From assembly GCA_003416985.1 (NCBI GenBank), contig QVIN01000001.1, positions 744,001 through 808,000 on the forward strand: DNA of 64,000 nucleotides, read 5' to 3'. The DNA is from Duganella sp. BJB480 (GTDB lineage Bacteria > Pseudomonadota > Gammaproteobacteria > Burkholderiales > Burkholderiaceae_D). The notes beneath the pieces were generated by a model. The model was not told the DNA's origin, ran no database searches, and worked only from the letters and a program-made list of their open reading frames with translations. Shown in pieces: positions 26,061-34,464 of the stretch (position 1 is its first letter; every line of letters starts with the position of its first letter). The translations under genes and the position numbers were made by a program.

Positions 26061-26945
26061 ATGGCCAAGAAGCGTCAAAGCGTATCCTTCGCCGCCTACG
26101 TCGCCATGATCCCGATGGCGTTGACGGTGCTGCTGGCCTACCTGGGCACGATGCTGTGGACGGCCCGCGTGTCGGTCAGCAGCTCGCGCACCTTCCCGGC
26201 CAGCGATTTTGTCGGCGCATCGCAGTACATCCGCCTGTTCAACAACGAGCGCTGGCTGCTGTCGCTGCAAAACGTGGCCGTGTATGGCGTGCTGTTCATC
26301 GCCGCGTGTTTGATCATCGGCTTCCTACTGGCCGTCTTCATCGACCAGAAGGTGATGGCCGAAGGCGCGCTGCGCACCATCTTCCTGTATCCGTATGCGA
26401 TGTCGTTCGTGGCGACGGGCTTGATCTGGCAGTGGATACTCAATCCCGAGCTGGGCATCCAGGAAGTGCTGCACAAGCTGGGCTTCGCCGGCGCCACCTT
26501 CGACTGGATCGTCGACCAGGACATGGCGATCTACACCATCGTCATCGCCACCGTGTGGCAGGCCTCGGGGCTGGTGATGGCGCTGATGCTGTCCGGCCTG
26601 CGCGGCGTGGACGAGGAATTGTGGAAGGCCGCCCGCATCGACGGCATCCCGCGCTGGCGCGTCTACGTCAGCATCGTGCTGCCGATGCTCGGCCCTTCGG
26701 TGTCGACCGCCTTCGTGCTGCTGTTCGTGATGGTGGTGAAGGTGTTCGACGCCGTCGTCGCGATGACGCAGGGCGGCCCCGGCACGGCCAGCGAGGTGCC
26801 GGCCAAGTTCATCATGGACTACCTGTTCGGCCGCGCCAACATCGGCCTCGCGTCCGCCGCCTCGATCGTGCTGCTGGCCACCGTGCTGGCCATCGTCGCG
26901 CCGCTGTACTATGTGCGCAACCGCCGCGCGGCCAGGGGGGCGTGA
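26061..26945 (+). CDS. Sugar ABC transporter permease, MalF-type
   Basis: A 294-residue inner-membrane permease with six predicted transmembrane helices. The cytoplasmic EAA loop that docks with the ATPase reads EELWKAARIDGIPRWRVYVSIVLP minus its ends, with the invariant Gly of the family. It begins three bases after the binding-protein stop and overlaps the next permease in TGATG. It pairs with the following permease as a heterodimeric channel. Confidence 0.88.
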   Translation: MAKKRQSVSFAAYVAMIPMALTVLLAYLGTMLWTARVSVSSSRTFPASDFVGASQYIRLFNNERWLLSLQNVAVYGVLFIAACLIIGFLLAVFIDQKVMAEGALRTIFLYPYAMSFVATGLIWQWILNPELGIQEVLHKLGFAGATFDWIVDQDMAIYTIVIATVWQASGLVMALMLSGLRGVDEELWKAARIDGIPRWRVYVSIVLPMLGPSVSTAFVLLFVMVVKVFDAVVAMTQGGPGTASEVPAKFIMDYLFGRANIGLASAASIVLLATVLAIVAPLYYVRNRRAARGA

Positions 26946-27916
26946 TGGGACAGGCCGTTAAAATCGAAAAGGTAGTAATGGACAAGGCAACAGGCATGGC
27001 GCCGGGCGGCGCCGCCAACGACAGCACCATCGCCGCGCAGCCGGCCATCAGGCCGCGCCGCAAGCTGGCATGGACGCCGGCGCGCATCGGCGTGTATGGC
27101 TTCCTGATCGTGGCGGCGCTGTTCTTCCTGCTGCCGCTGTACGTGATGCTGGTGACGTCGGTCAAGCCGATGGAAGAGATCCGCCTCGGCACGCTGTTCG
27201 CGTTGCCGGTGCACGCGACGCTGGAGCCATGGCTGCAAGCGTGGCAATCCGCCTGCACCGGCCTGGAATGCGACGGCATACGCGGCGGCTTCTGGAACTC
27301 GGTGGCCATCGTGGTGCCGAGCACCGTGCTGTCGATCGCCATCGGCGCCGTGAACGGCTATGCGCTGTCGTTCTGGCGCCCACGCGGCGCGGGGCTGCTG
27401 TTCGCCATCCTGATGATGGGCGCCTTCATCCCGGTGCAGGTGATGGTGTATCCGCTGGTGCGCGTGCTGGCCGCAGTGAACCTCTTCAGTTCCTTGCCCG
27501 GCATTGTGCTGATCCACACCATCTTCGGCATGCCGGTGATGACGCTCCTGTTCCGCAACTACTACGCGGCGCTGCCGATGGAGCTGTTCAAGGCCGCCCG
27601 CATCGACGGCGGCGGTTTCTGGCGCATCTTCCTGCAGCTGATGCTGCCGATGTCGACGCCGGTGATCGTGGTCGCGGTCATCATGCAGGTCACCGGCATC
27701 TGGAACGACTTCCTGCTTGGCCTGGTGTTCGCCGGCTCCGAGCATCTGCCGATGACGGTCCAACTGAACAACATCATCAACACCACCACCGGCGAGCGCC
27801 TATACAACGTCAACATGGCCGCGACCATCCTGACGTCGCTGGTGCCGCTGGCTCTCTATTTCATTTCCGGCCGCTGGTTCGTGCGCGGCATCGCCTCCGG
27901 CGCTGTGAAGGGTTAA
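26945..27916 (+). CDS. Sugar ABC transporter permease, MalG-type
   Basis: A 323-residue permease with six predicted transmembrane helices after a cytoplasmic N-terminal extension of about 45 residues. The EAA loop is MELFKAARIDGGGFWRIFLQ. The C-terminus ends SGRWFVRGIASGAVKG, typical of MalG-like proteins of CUT1 sugar importers. The ATG at 26945 overlaps the preceding stop; a second Met 12 codons in is an alternative start that would shorten the unusual tail. Confidence 0.88.
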   Translation: MGQAVKIEKVVMDKATGMAPGGAANDSTIAAQPAIRPRRKLAWTPARIGVYGFLIVAALFFLLPLYVMLVTSVKPMEEIRLGTLFALPVHATLEPWLQAWQSACTGLECDGIRGGFWNSVAIVVPSTVLSIAIGAVNGYALSFWRPRGAGLLFAILMMGAFIPVQVMVYPLVRVLAAVNLFSSLPGIVLIHTIFGMPVMTLLFRNYYAALPMELFKAARIDGGGFWRIFLQLMLPMSTPVIVVAVIMQVTGIWNDFLLGLVFAGSEHLPMTVQLNNIINTTTGERLYNVNMAATILTSLVPLALYFISGRWFVRGIASGAVKG

Positions 27917-27918
27917 AC

Positions 27919-29004
27919 ATGTCTAACGTAGCTATTCGTAATTTGCAGATTCAGCTGGGCGGCAACAAGGTGATCGAGTCGCTGAACCTGGACGTGAAAG
28001 CCGGCGAGTTCGTGGTGCTGCTCGGCCCATCGGGCTGCGGCAAATCGACGCTGCTGCACTCCATCGCGGGCCTGATCGACACCACCTCCGGCCAGATCGA
28101 AATCGGCGGCAAGGACATGACCTGGGCCGACCCCAAGGACCGCGGCATCGCGCTGGTGTTCCAGTCGTACGCGCTGTATCCGACCATGAACGTGGAGGCC
28201 AACATGTCCTTCGGCCTGCGCATCAACGGCACGCCGAAGGCGGAAATCGCGCGCCGCGTCACCCGCGCTTCGGACATGCTGCAACTGGGCCCGCTGTTGA
28301 AGCGCAAGCCGGCCAACCTGTCCGGCGGCCAGCGCCAGCGCGTGGCGATCGGCCGCGCCATCGTGCGCGAGGCGGATGTGATGCTGTTCGACGAGCCGCT
28401 CTCCAACCTGGACGCCAAGCTGCGCACCGAATTGCGGCGCGAACTGAAACAGCTGCACAAGCAGCTCGGCGCCACCATGATCTACGTGACCCACGACCAG
28501 GTGGAGGCGATGACGCTGGCGCAGCGCATGGCCGTGATGAAGGGCGGCGTGGTGCAGCAGTTCGACACGCCGGCCAACATCTACAACGAGCCGGCCAACC
28601 TGTTCGTCGCCACCTTCCTCGGTTCGCCGGGCATGAACCTGTTCAAGGGGCGGCTGGAGCAAGAGGGCGCGCGCACGATGTTCCGCAACGAGCACCTGTC
28701 GCTCGATGTGACGGACTACCCGTTCAAGCAGCCGCCGGCCGGCAAGCATGAATGCGTGCTGGGCGTGCGGCCCGAGGACATCGACATCGGCAATTGCGAT
28801 GGCGCCGACAGCGCGGTATGCGCGTCGGTGTCGCTGGTCGAGGCCATGGGCGCGCATCGCGTGTTGTGGCTGGACTTCCACGGCACCCAGGTCGCGGGCA
28901 TCGTGCAGGACCAGCAGCAGATCGAGACCGAGCAGGAACTCAGCTTCTCGATCCGCACCCCGCGCGTCTCGCTGTTCGACGGGGCCAGCGAACAGCGGCT
29001 TTGA
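27919..29004 (+). CDS. Sugar ABC transporter ATP-binding protein (MalK/UgpC type)
   Basis: A 361-residue ATPase. Walker A is GPSGCGKST, Q-loop VFQSYALYP, signature LSGGQRQRVAIGRA, Walker B VMLFDEPLSNLD and switch His in YVTHDQVEAMT. The C-terminal part carries a TOBE/OB regulatory domain (CVLGVRPEDIDIG). It energises the upstream CUT1 importer. It is the last gene of the operon, and no terminator hairpin is obvious in the 18 bases before the convergent gene. Confidence 0.9.
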   Translation: MSNVAIRNLQIQLGGNKVIESLNLDVKAGEFVVLLGPSGCGKSTLLHSIAGLIDTTSGQIEIGGKDMTWADPKDRGIALVFQSYALYPTMNVEANMSFGLRINGTPKAEIARRVTRASDMLQLGPLLKRKPANLSGGQRQRVAIGRAIVREADVMLFDEPLSNLDAKLRTELRRELKQLHKQLGATMIYVTHDQVEAMTLAQRMAVMKGGVVQQFDTPANIYNEPANLFVATFLGSPGMNLFKGRLEQEGARTMFRNEHLSLDVTDYPFKQPPAGKHECVLGVRPEDIDIGNCDGADSAVCASVSLVEAMGAHRVLWLDFHGTQVAGIVQDQQQIETEQELSFSIRTPRVSLFDGASEQRL

Positions 29005-29022
29005 CGGCGGCGCAGGACGAAC

Positions 29023-30048
29023 TCACTCGGTGTCATCCTTTTCGAACTCTTTTGGCCAGGCCATATTCGTCACTCCCATTCCGAGCTGAATGAAACCGCT
29101 CAATATGAAGATCGCCGCCGCAAGATGCAGGATTGCCCGCGATCCGCGTATGACGTAGCCGTAGTCGTTCGTGCCGATTTTGAGCGGATAGCGTCGGGGA
29201 AGGGTGATTACGTGGAAGAGGTTATTCGCGGAAGGAACATCCTCCGATAGGTAGATCCCGTTTTGGGTGGGGCCAAGAAATACCTGGTCAACGACGAAGA
29301 CGTTTTTGCCGGTGGCATGTCGCGGGTGTCGCGCAAAGTGTGCGTTCCAGACGGCCTCCACTACCGTGGTCTCGAAGGTCAATCGCGGCACGTTCAGGTT
29401 TTCCTTGTTAATCGCCGCGATCAGGCGCGCCAGCATGTCGTACTGACCGCGATGTACCCTCGGCGCCAGAGCGTGTCCCAGCTGCCTGTCGGTGGCTGAA
29501 TGGCCCACGCGCATGTTGGCTACGGACCTTTCCAACACCGCGATCAGCCGCTCGGCCAGTATTTCCTGATCGGCCATCGGCAAGTTAAGGAACTGCGCCA
29601 TTCCCAACCGGAATGTCTTGCCAATCGCATTGGACCATTGCCCCCAAATCCAGAAGATGCGCGGGGTAACCCAGACGTCCTGCCAACTTGTCAGATACAG
29701 TGTTCCGATCTGGTCAAGCAGGGTCTCTATCGAGGTGACTTTGGTGAGGTAGTCGTTTACCGCCTTGCCGATGTCGGAACGAGAAACATGGTGGGCCCGA
29801 TGGGTGCCTGCGATTTGATGATTGCCGTGGCGCGCATATGCTTGTTCGGCTGTCGATGTGGTGTCTCTGACTCCCCAAAACCGTGTCGACCAGTAAGTCG
29901 ACGCATCCAGTACCTGGTGAGCGTACCAGCGCCACAACCTGTCTTTCTTTTTCTGGGCGATCTGTGCCTGGGGCGTGACCCTGACCATGGCACGCATGGA
30001 TGGCGTGACCGCAGTGCTGATTTTTCCAAGTATCCATCTGCTGGCCAT
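29023..30048 (-). CDS. Unknown protein in a low-GC island
   Basis: A 341-residue protein that I do not recognise. It is rich in Trp, His and Gln, with a basic N-terminus (QAQIAQKKKDRLWRWYAHQV), no signal peptide and one clear hydrophobic helix near the C-terminus (LHLAAAIFILSGFIQLGMGV, about residues 305-325) followed by a short acidic tail. The ATG at 30048 has AAGGA seven bases upstream. Base composition is visibly lower in GC than all neighbours. It separates the sugar operon from its probable LacI regulator on the same strand as the latter. Recent acquisition is likely; function unknown. Confidence 0.7.
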   Translation of the reverse strand: MASRWILGKISTAVTPSMRAMVRVTPQAQIAQKKKDRLWRWYAHQVLDASTYWSTRFWGVRDTTSTAEQAYARHGNHQIAGTHRAHHVSRSDIGKAVNDYLTKVTSIETLLDQIGTLYLTSWQDVWVTPRIFWIWGQWSNAIGKTFRLGMAQFLNLPMADQEILAERLIAVLERSVANMRVGHSATDRQLGHALAPRVHRGQYDMLARLIAAINKENLNVPRLTFETTVVEAVWNAHFARHPRHATGKNVFVVDQVFLGPTQNGIYLSEDVPSANNLFHVITLPRRYPLKIGTNDYGYVIRGSRAILHLAAAIFILSGFIQLGMGVTNMAWPKEFEKDDTE

Positions 30049-30129
30049 CACGTCGTCCTTTTAGAAAGTACTCCAATAGGTTGAGACGTTTATTTTATTG
30101 CATGTTTCTTTTGCAAATGTAGCGAATTG

Positions 30130-31149
30130 TCACGCGGCGATGCGGCTGGGGGCGCCCACGGAGCCGCGCATCGTCACCGTGACCGGGAAGTCGCGGACGA
30201 TTTCGTGCCGGGTGCCGTAGCACAGGTTGAGCAGCCAGCGTACGGCGTTCTGCGTCAGCTGTTCCATCGGGATGTGGACCGAGGTCAGTCCCGGCGATGT
30301 GTATTCGGCCGAGTAGTCGTCGTCATAGCCGATGACGGAGACCTGGCCCGGCACGTCGACGCCGGCGCGGTGGAAGCAGGACAGGGCGCCGACCGCCATC
30401 TCGTCGTTGGCGCAGAACAGGCCCGTGAACTTGGTGCCTTCGGTGATCAACTGCTGCGTGGCGCCGAAGCCGCCCTCGCGCGAGAAGTCCGATTCGATCA
30501 GGCGCACCGTTGAACGCTCGATGCCGTTGCGCCGCAGCTCGGCGAAGAAGCCGTCCAGCCGCTCGGTGTTGTCCGACGTGGCTGCCGGGCCGGAGATCAC
30601 CGCCAGTTCGCGGTGGCCCGCTTGCAGCAAGGTGCGCGCCGCCAGTTCGCCGCCGTGAAAATGATCAGGGCAGAACGAGGCCTCCGGCACCTGCGCGCTG
30701 CGGCGGTTGAGGAAGGCTATTTTCGGATTCATCTTCTGCAGCGCGATCAGGTCCTCGTCGTGCAGGTCGTGGCCCAGCACCACAATGCCGTCGCAATCGC
30801 GGCCGATCAGGAACTTGACCGCTTCCAGCGCCTCGTCGCGAGGCGTGCCGTCGCCGCAGCCGGTGGCCACCACCACGTGGCGCCGCATGGCGCGCAGTTC
30901 GAAGTCGGTCTGTTTGAGGATGGTGCCGTAGTAGGCGCCGAAGAACGACGGCGTGAAGATCCCGATCATGCCCAGCGACTTGGCCGACAGCGAGCGGCCG
31001 ATGGAGGAGGGGCGGAAGTTGAGCTGTTCAATCGCGGCCTGGACTTTTTTCATCGCCTCGGCCGATACCGGCCCGGCGCCTGAAATGGCGCGCGATGCCG
31101 TCGACATGCCTACACCGGCGAGCACTGCGACGTCTTTCAGCGTTGCCAC
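30130..31149 (-). CDS. LacI-family transcriptional regulator of the sugar operon
   Basis: A 339-residue LacI/GalR regulator. The helix-turn-helix is ATLKDVAVLAGVGMSTASRA, followed by the hinge RPSSIGRSLSAKSLGMIGIF and a periplasmic-binding-like sugar domain (GIVVLGHDL, GLFCANDEMAVGAL, VSVIGYDDDYSAEYTSPGLT). It most likely binds the operator at 23335-23350 and is released by an inducing sugar. It is transcribed away from rimO and separated from the operon it should control by the unrelated gene at 29023-30048. Confidence 0.9.
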   Translation of the reverse strand: MATLKDVAVLAGVGMSTASRAISGAGPVSAEAMKKVQAAIEQLNFRPSSIGRSLSAKSLGMIGIFTPSFFGAYYGTILKQTDFELRAMRRHVVVATGCGDGTPRDEALEAVKFLIGRDCDGIVVLGHDLHDEDLIALQKMNPKIAFLNRRSAQVPEASFCPDHFHGGELAARTLLQAGHRELAVISGPAATSDNTERLDGFFAELRRNGIERSTVRLIESDFSREGGFGATQQLITEGTKFTGLFCANDEMAVGALSCFHRAGVDVPGQVSVIGYDDDYSAEYTSPGLTSVHIPMEQLTQNAVRWLLNLCYGTRHEIVRDFPVTVTMRGSVGAPSRIAA

Positions 31150-31240
31150 GAATTCTCCTGAACTGGGTGATGAATGCAGCGCCGATGCGGGCCACTGGGT
31201 TAGCCTCTATCCTAGCATGATCTCCCTATGGCGAATGGGG

Positions 31241-31246
31241 TATAAT
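31241..31246 (+). promoter_or_regulatory. -10 element for rimO
   Basis: Perfect TATAAT, 43 bases before the rimO ATG, in the lacI-rimO divergent spacer. The -35 region is weak. Confidence 0.5.
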
Positions 31247-31289
31247 GCTCGATTGCTCGTAATTTTCATGGCGTATAAAGCAACCTATC

Positions 31290-32681
31290 ATGCAATCGCA
31301 ACCACTCTCCCGTCTCCCCAAGCCCGCAGCCGGCGCCCCCGCGCCTAAAGTCGGCTTCGTATCGCTCGGCTGCCCCAAGGCGTTGGTCGACTCCGAACAG
31401 ATCCTGACCCAACTGCGTGCCGAAGGCTACGAGACGGCCAAGTCCTATGACGGCGCCGATCTGGTCATCGTCAACACCTGCGGCTTCATCGACGCCGCCG
31501 TGCAGGAATCGCTGGACGCCATCGGCGAAGCGCTGGCCGAAAACGGCAAGGTGATCGTGACCGGTTGCCTGGGCGCGAAAAAAGACGCCGCCGGCGACGA
31601 CATCATCATGAAGGTGCACCCGAAGGTGCTGGCCGTGACCGGTCCGCACGCGCTGGCCGAGGTGATGGACTCGGTCCACCTGCACCTGCCCAAGCCGCAC
31701 GAGCCTTTCCTCGACCTGATCCCGGCGCAGGGCATCAAGCTCACGCCGAAGCACTACGCCTACCTGAAGATCTCCGAAGGCTGCAACCACCGCTGCTCGT
31801 TCTGCATCATCCCTTCGATGCGCGGCGACCTGGTGTCGCGCCCGATCGGCGAGCTGCTGCTGGAAGCGGAGAACCTGTTCAAGTCCGGCGTCAAGGAACT
31901 GCTGGTGATTTCGCAGGACACCTCGGCCTACGGCGTGGACGTCAAGTTCCGCACCGGCTTCTGGAACGGCCGTCCGGTCAAGACCCACATGACGCAGCTG
32001 ATGGAAGCGCTGGGCGAGCTGGCCAAGTCGTACGGCGCATGGGTGCGTATGCACTACGTCTATCCGTATCCGCACGTCGACCAGGTCATTCCGATGATGG
32101 GCGAGCACGTGCTGCCTTACCTGGACATCCCGATGCAGCACGCGCATCCCGATGTACTGAAGCGCATGAAGCGTCCGGCCAGCGGCGAGAAAAACCTGGA
32201 CCGCATCCAGGCCTGGCGCGCGATGAATCCGGACCTGACCATCCGTTCGACCTTCATCGCCGGCTTCCCCGGCGAGACCGAGGCCGAATTCGAATACCTG
32301 CTGGACTTCCTGAAGGAAGCGCAGATCGACCGTCTGGGCTGCTTCGCCTATTCGCCGGTGGAAGGCGCGACCGCCAACGAGCTGGCCAATCCGGTGCCGG
32401 AAGAAGTGCGCGAAGAGCGCCGCGGCCGCGTGATGCTGCTGCAGGAAGAGATCTCGAAAGCGCGCCTGAAGGCCAAGGTCGGCAAGACCGTGCGCGTGCT
32501 GATCGATGAAGTCAACCGCAGCGGCGGCGTGGGCCGCTCCAGCGCGGACGCGCCGGAAATCGACGGCGTGGTCTACGTCAAGCCGCCGTACGAGCCGCAC
32601 AAGAAGCTGGCCGTCGGCCAGTTCGTCGACGTGAAGATCACCACGTCCGACGCCCACGACCTGTGGGGCGAGGCGCAGTAA
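31290..32681 (+). CDS. rimO: Ribosomal protein uS12 methylthiotransferase RimO
   Basis: A 463-residue radical SAM enzyme that methylthiolates the conserved Asp of ribosomal protein S12 (Asp89 in E. coli). It has an N-terminal UPF0004 domain with the first cluster cysteines ([29 protein letters not shown]), the radical SAM motif CNHRCSFC, the RIIPS-like FCIIPSMRG, and a C-terminal TRAM domain. Length is normal. It is convergent with the unrelated radical SAM gene downstream; the closeness of two radical SAM types is probably chance. Confidence 0.95.
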   Translation: MQSQPLSRLPKPAAGAPAPKVGFVSLGCPKALVDSEQILTQLRAEGYETAKSYDGADLVIVNTCGFIDAAVQESLDAIGEALAENGKVIVTGCLGAKKDAAGDDIIMKVHPKVLAVTGPHALAEVMDSVHLHLPKPHEPFLDLIPAQGIKLTPKHYAYLKISEGCNHRCSFCIIPSMRGDLVSRPIGELLLEAENLFKSGVKELLVISQDTSAYGVDVKFRTGFWNGRPVKTHMTQLMEALGELAKSYGAWVRMHYVYPYPHVDQVIPMMGEHVLPYLDIPMQHAHPDVLKRMKRPASGEKNLDRIQAWRAMNPDLTIRSTFIAGFPGETEAEFEYLLDFLKEAQIDRLGCFAYSPVEGATANELANPVPEEVREERRGRVMLLQEEISKARLKAKVGKTVRVLIDEVNRSGGVGRSSADAPEIDGVVYVKPPYEPHKKLAVGQFVDVKITTSDAHDLWGEAQ

Positions 32682-32689
32682 GCGCCTGG

Positions 32690-33949
32690 CTAGCGCGCGG
32701 AGGTGATGAATACAGCTTTGCTGGATAACATCTCCGGCGCGAAGCAGCCGTCGCGGTAGCTGCCGTCCAGGCGCTTGCGCTGCAGCTTCTCGATCACGTC
32801 GTGGAAGAATTCAAGCGTGTAGCCTGGCCTGCCGCCGGCGGCGGGCGTATGCCGTATCAGTTTGCCGACGATGGGATGGAAGGCATCGACGCAGGCGGCT
32901 ATCGATCCGATGTGTTCGGTGCGGCCGGAGTCTCCGGACGCGACGGTTGTCGGCGGATCCGGGACGATGGCGAACAGCTGCTGGCCGGCGCGGCACCATC
33001 CCACATGCGGTGGGAAACCCATGGCGTCAACGCCGCTGCTGCCGAAATCCTCGTCGACTCCGAGCTGAAAATCCAGCGGGACGTTTTCATGCACCCATTT
33101 CAGGTCTCTATACCATTGCGCGCGTTCGGCTGCTGTCAACGGCAGCTGCGGCAGCCGCCCGCCGTGATCGTGGAAGGCGTTAAACCGCAGCACTGAAATG
33201 CCCAGCCGGGTAAAGTAGGCGGTGTAACGCAGCAGGTGCTCCCGGCTGTGGTTGTGCTTGCCGACCGTGACTCCGATATTGATATCAAGCGGTGCCAGCA
33301 GATGCGCCGGGATGCGCTCCGCGCGGCAGGCGGCGCCGTCTTGTAGCGCGTCGTTGAACGCATGGATGCGTGCGATGACGCGCTCGCAGTCGCGGCCGGC
33401 GAACACACCCTTGATCGGATAGTCTTCCGGCGGCAGCAACTCCAGATCGTGGTCCAGGACGCCGTGAAACGTGATGGTGACGTTGCCGAAGCCGTTCTCG
33501 ATGCCGGTCCACAAATACTCCTGCCACTGGTCATCGAGCAGCGGCGCGCCGCTGGTCCACATGTCGCCGCGTTGCATGGTCTTGGTGGCCCTGCGACTGG
33601 CTTCCTGGTGGAAGTCCCGGTTGTGCGAGTCGCCGAACAGGCGCAGGAATGTGCCGTCCCTGCCAAAGCTGTCGGAGATCATGGGAAAGACGCGGTAGCC
33701 CTGCGCCGCCAGGCCGTCCATGATGTCGCGGCCTTCGGCCAGGTCGATGGAGCGGTTGGCGGCCGCCGGCTGATTGATATAAAAACAGTGGACGCACGCC
33801 TGGCGGCAGGTCTTGCGGCCCACCGTGGTGTCGAGTTGCAGATAGAGGCTGATGTCCTGCGGCCGCAGCTTGCGAAAGGGAACATCGAGCGGGATGTTGC
33901 CATGGTCGTCGTAGGCGATCGGTTGATTGCGGCAGGGCGCGTTGGGCAT
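32690..33949 (-). CDS. Second radical SAM protein of the putative RiPP operon
   Basis: A 419-residue protein with a CxxxCxxC cluster motif, Cys48, Cys52 and Cys55 (TCRQACVHCFYINQ), an HCF(Y) ending typical of radical SAM enzymes. There is no clear C-terminal SPASM pattern; isolated cysteines at RAGQQ, AACVDA and DGCFAPE regions do not form the CxxCx5C array. No RRE-like domain is obvious. It is the last gene of the operon, starts 11 bases after the decarboxylase-like gene, and has a good ribosome site (AAGGAAG). Substrate is unknown; it could modify the precursor or a small molecule derived from it. Confidence 0.72.
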   Translation of the reverse strand: MPNAPCRNQPIAYDDHGNIPLDVPFRKLRPQDISLYLQLDTTVGRKTCRQACVHCFYINQPAAANRSIDLAEGRDIMDGLAAQGYRVFPMISDSFGRDGTFLRLFGDSHNRDFHQEASRRATKTMQRGDMWTSGAPLLDDQWQEYLWTGIENGFGNVTITFHGVLDHDLELLPPEDYPIKGVFAGRDCERVIARIHAFNDALQDGAACRAERIPAHLLAPLDINIGVTVGKHNHSREHLLRYTAYFTRLGISVLRFNAFHDHGGRLPQLPLTAAERAQWYRDLKWVHENVPLDFQLGVDEDFGSSGVDAMGFPPHVGWCRAGQQLFAIVPDPPTTVASGDSGRTEHIGSIAACVDAFHPIVGKLIRHTPAAGGRPGYTLEFFHDVIEKLQRKRLDGSYRDGCFAPEMLSSKAVFITSAR

Positions 33950-33960
33950 GGCTCTTCCTT

Positions 33961-34464
33961 TCACCAGTCTTCTTGCTGGAAAACGGCGACGGCCAGCACG
34001 CAGCACGGCCGGCTGGCCGTGGCCGCGATGGTCGCCTTGCCCTGCCTGGCCGGCGCGGCGCCCCGGCGCTCGCACAAGTCGGCGATCGACAGTTCGATGT
34101 CGTGCTCGACCGCCCGCAACGCGCTGGCGGCATCGGCTGCTTCCCCGTGGTGCTCGACGAATACGCCGCCGCCATGGTCGAAGATGGCCCAGCCGATGCC
34201 CGCCGCCAGGCCGGTTTCCCGATGTCCGCCGGAGGACGCGGCCGCCTGCACCACGTAGAGGCGGTTGCCCCACACCTGGCGCACGTCCGGCTCTTGCTGT
34301 AGCGCCGGCTCCCATCCCGGCGGGATCACGCTGGAGAGCGCTATCACGTTGAAATTGCCGATGCCCGTTCTCCAGAGCGCGTCGTCGTACGCGGACAGTT
34401 CGGTCTGCCCGTGGCCGATGCCGGTGATGACGGGGATGATCCGCCGCGCGCCGCTGCCGTTCAT
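33961..34464 (-). CDS. Pyruvoyl-dependent arginine decarboxylase-like protein
   Basis: A 167-residue protein that matches the PvlArgDC fold: SAYDDAL, then GIGNFNVIALSSVIPPG, which carries the self-cleavage Ser-Ser pair (Ser44-Ser45) expected to generate the pyruvoyl cofactor, and GGVFVEHHGEA, with Glu104 at the position of the catalytic Glu of archaeal enzymes. The C-terminal CCVLAVAVFQ matches the last strand. Known relatives decarboxylate arginine to agmatine and are found in archaea and some bacteria. It overlaps the upstream radical SAM gene by ATGA. In this operon it might act on a peptide or on a free amino acid; which one is not visible. Confidence 0.78.
   Translation of the reverse strand: MNGSGARRIIPVITGIGHGQTELSAYDDALWRTGIGNFNVIALSSVIPPGWEPALQQEPDVRQVWGNRLYVVQAAASSGGHRETGLAAGIGWAIFDHGGGVFVEHHGEAADAASALRAVEHDIELSIADLCERRGAAPARQGKATIAATASRPCCVLAVAVFQQEDW

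Noticed and set aside
23358..26270. A 970-codon - strand frame across the beta-glucosidase and binding-protein genes
   Set aside because: It crosses several real genes antisense, including the promoter and operator, and has no domain content.
31290..32681. RimO as a third radical SAM enzyme of the peptide operon
   Set aside because: It is on the opposite strand with its own promoter and has all features of the ribosomal S12 enzyme.
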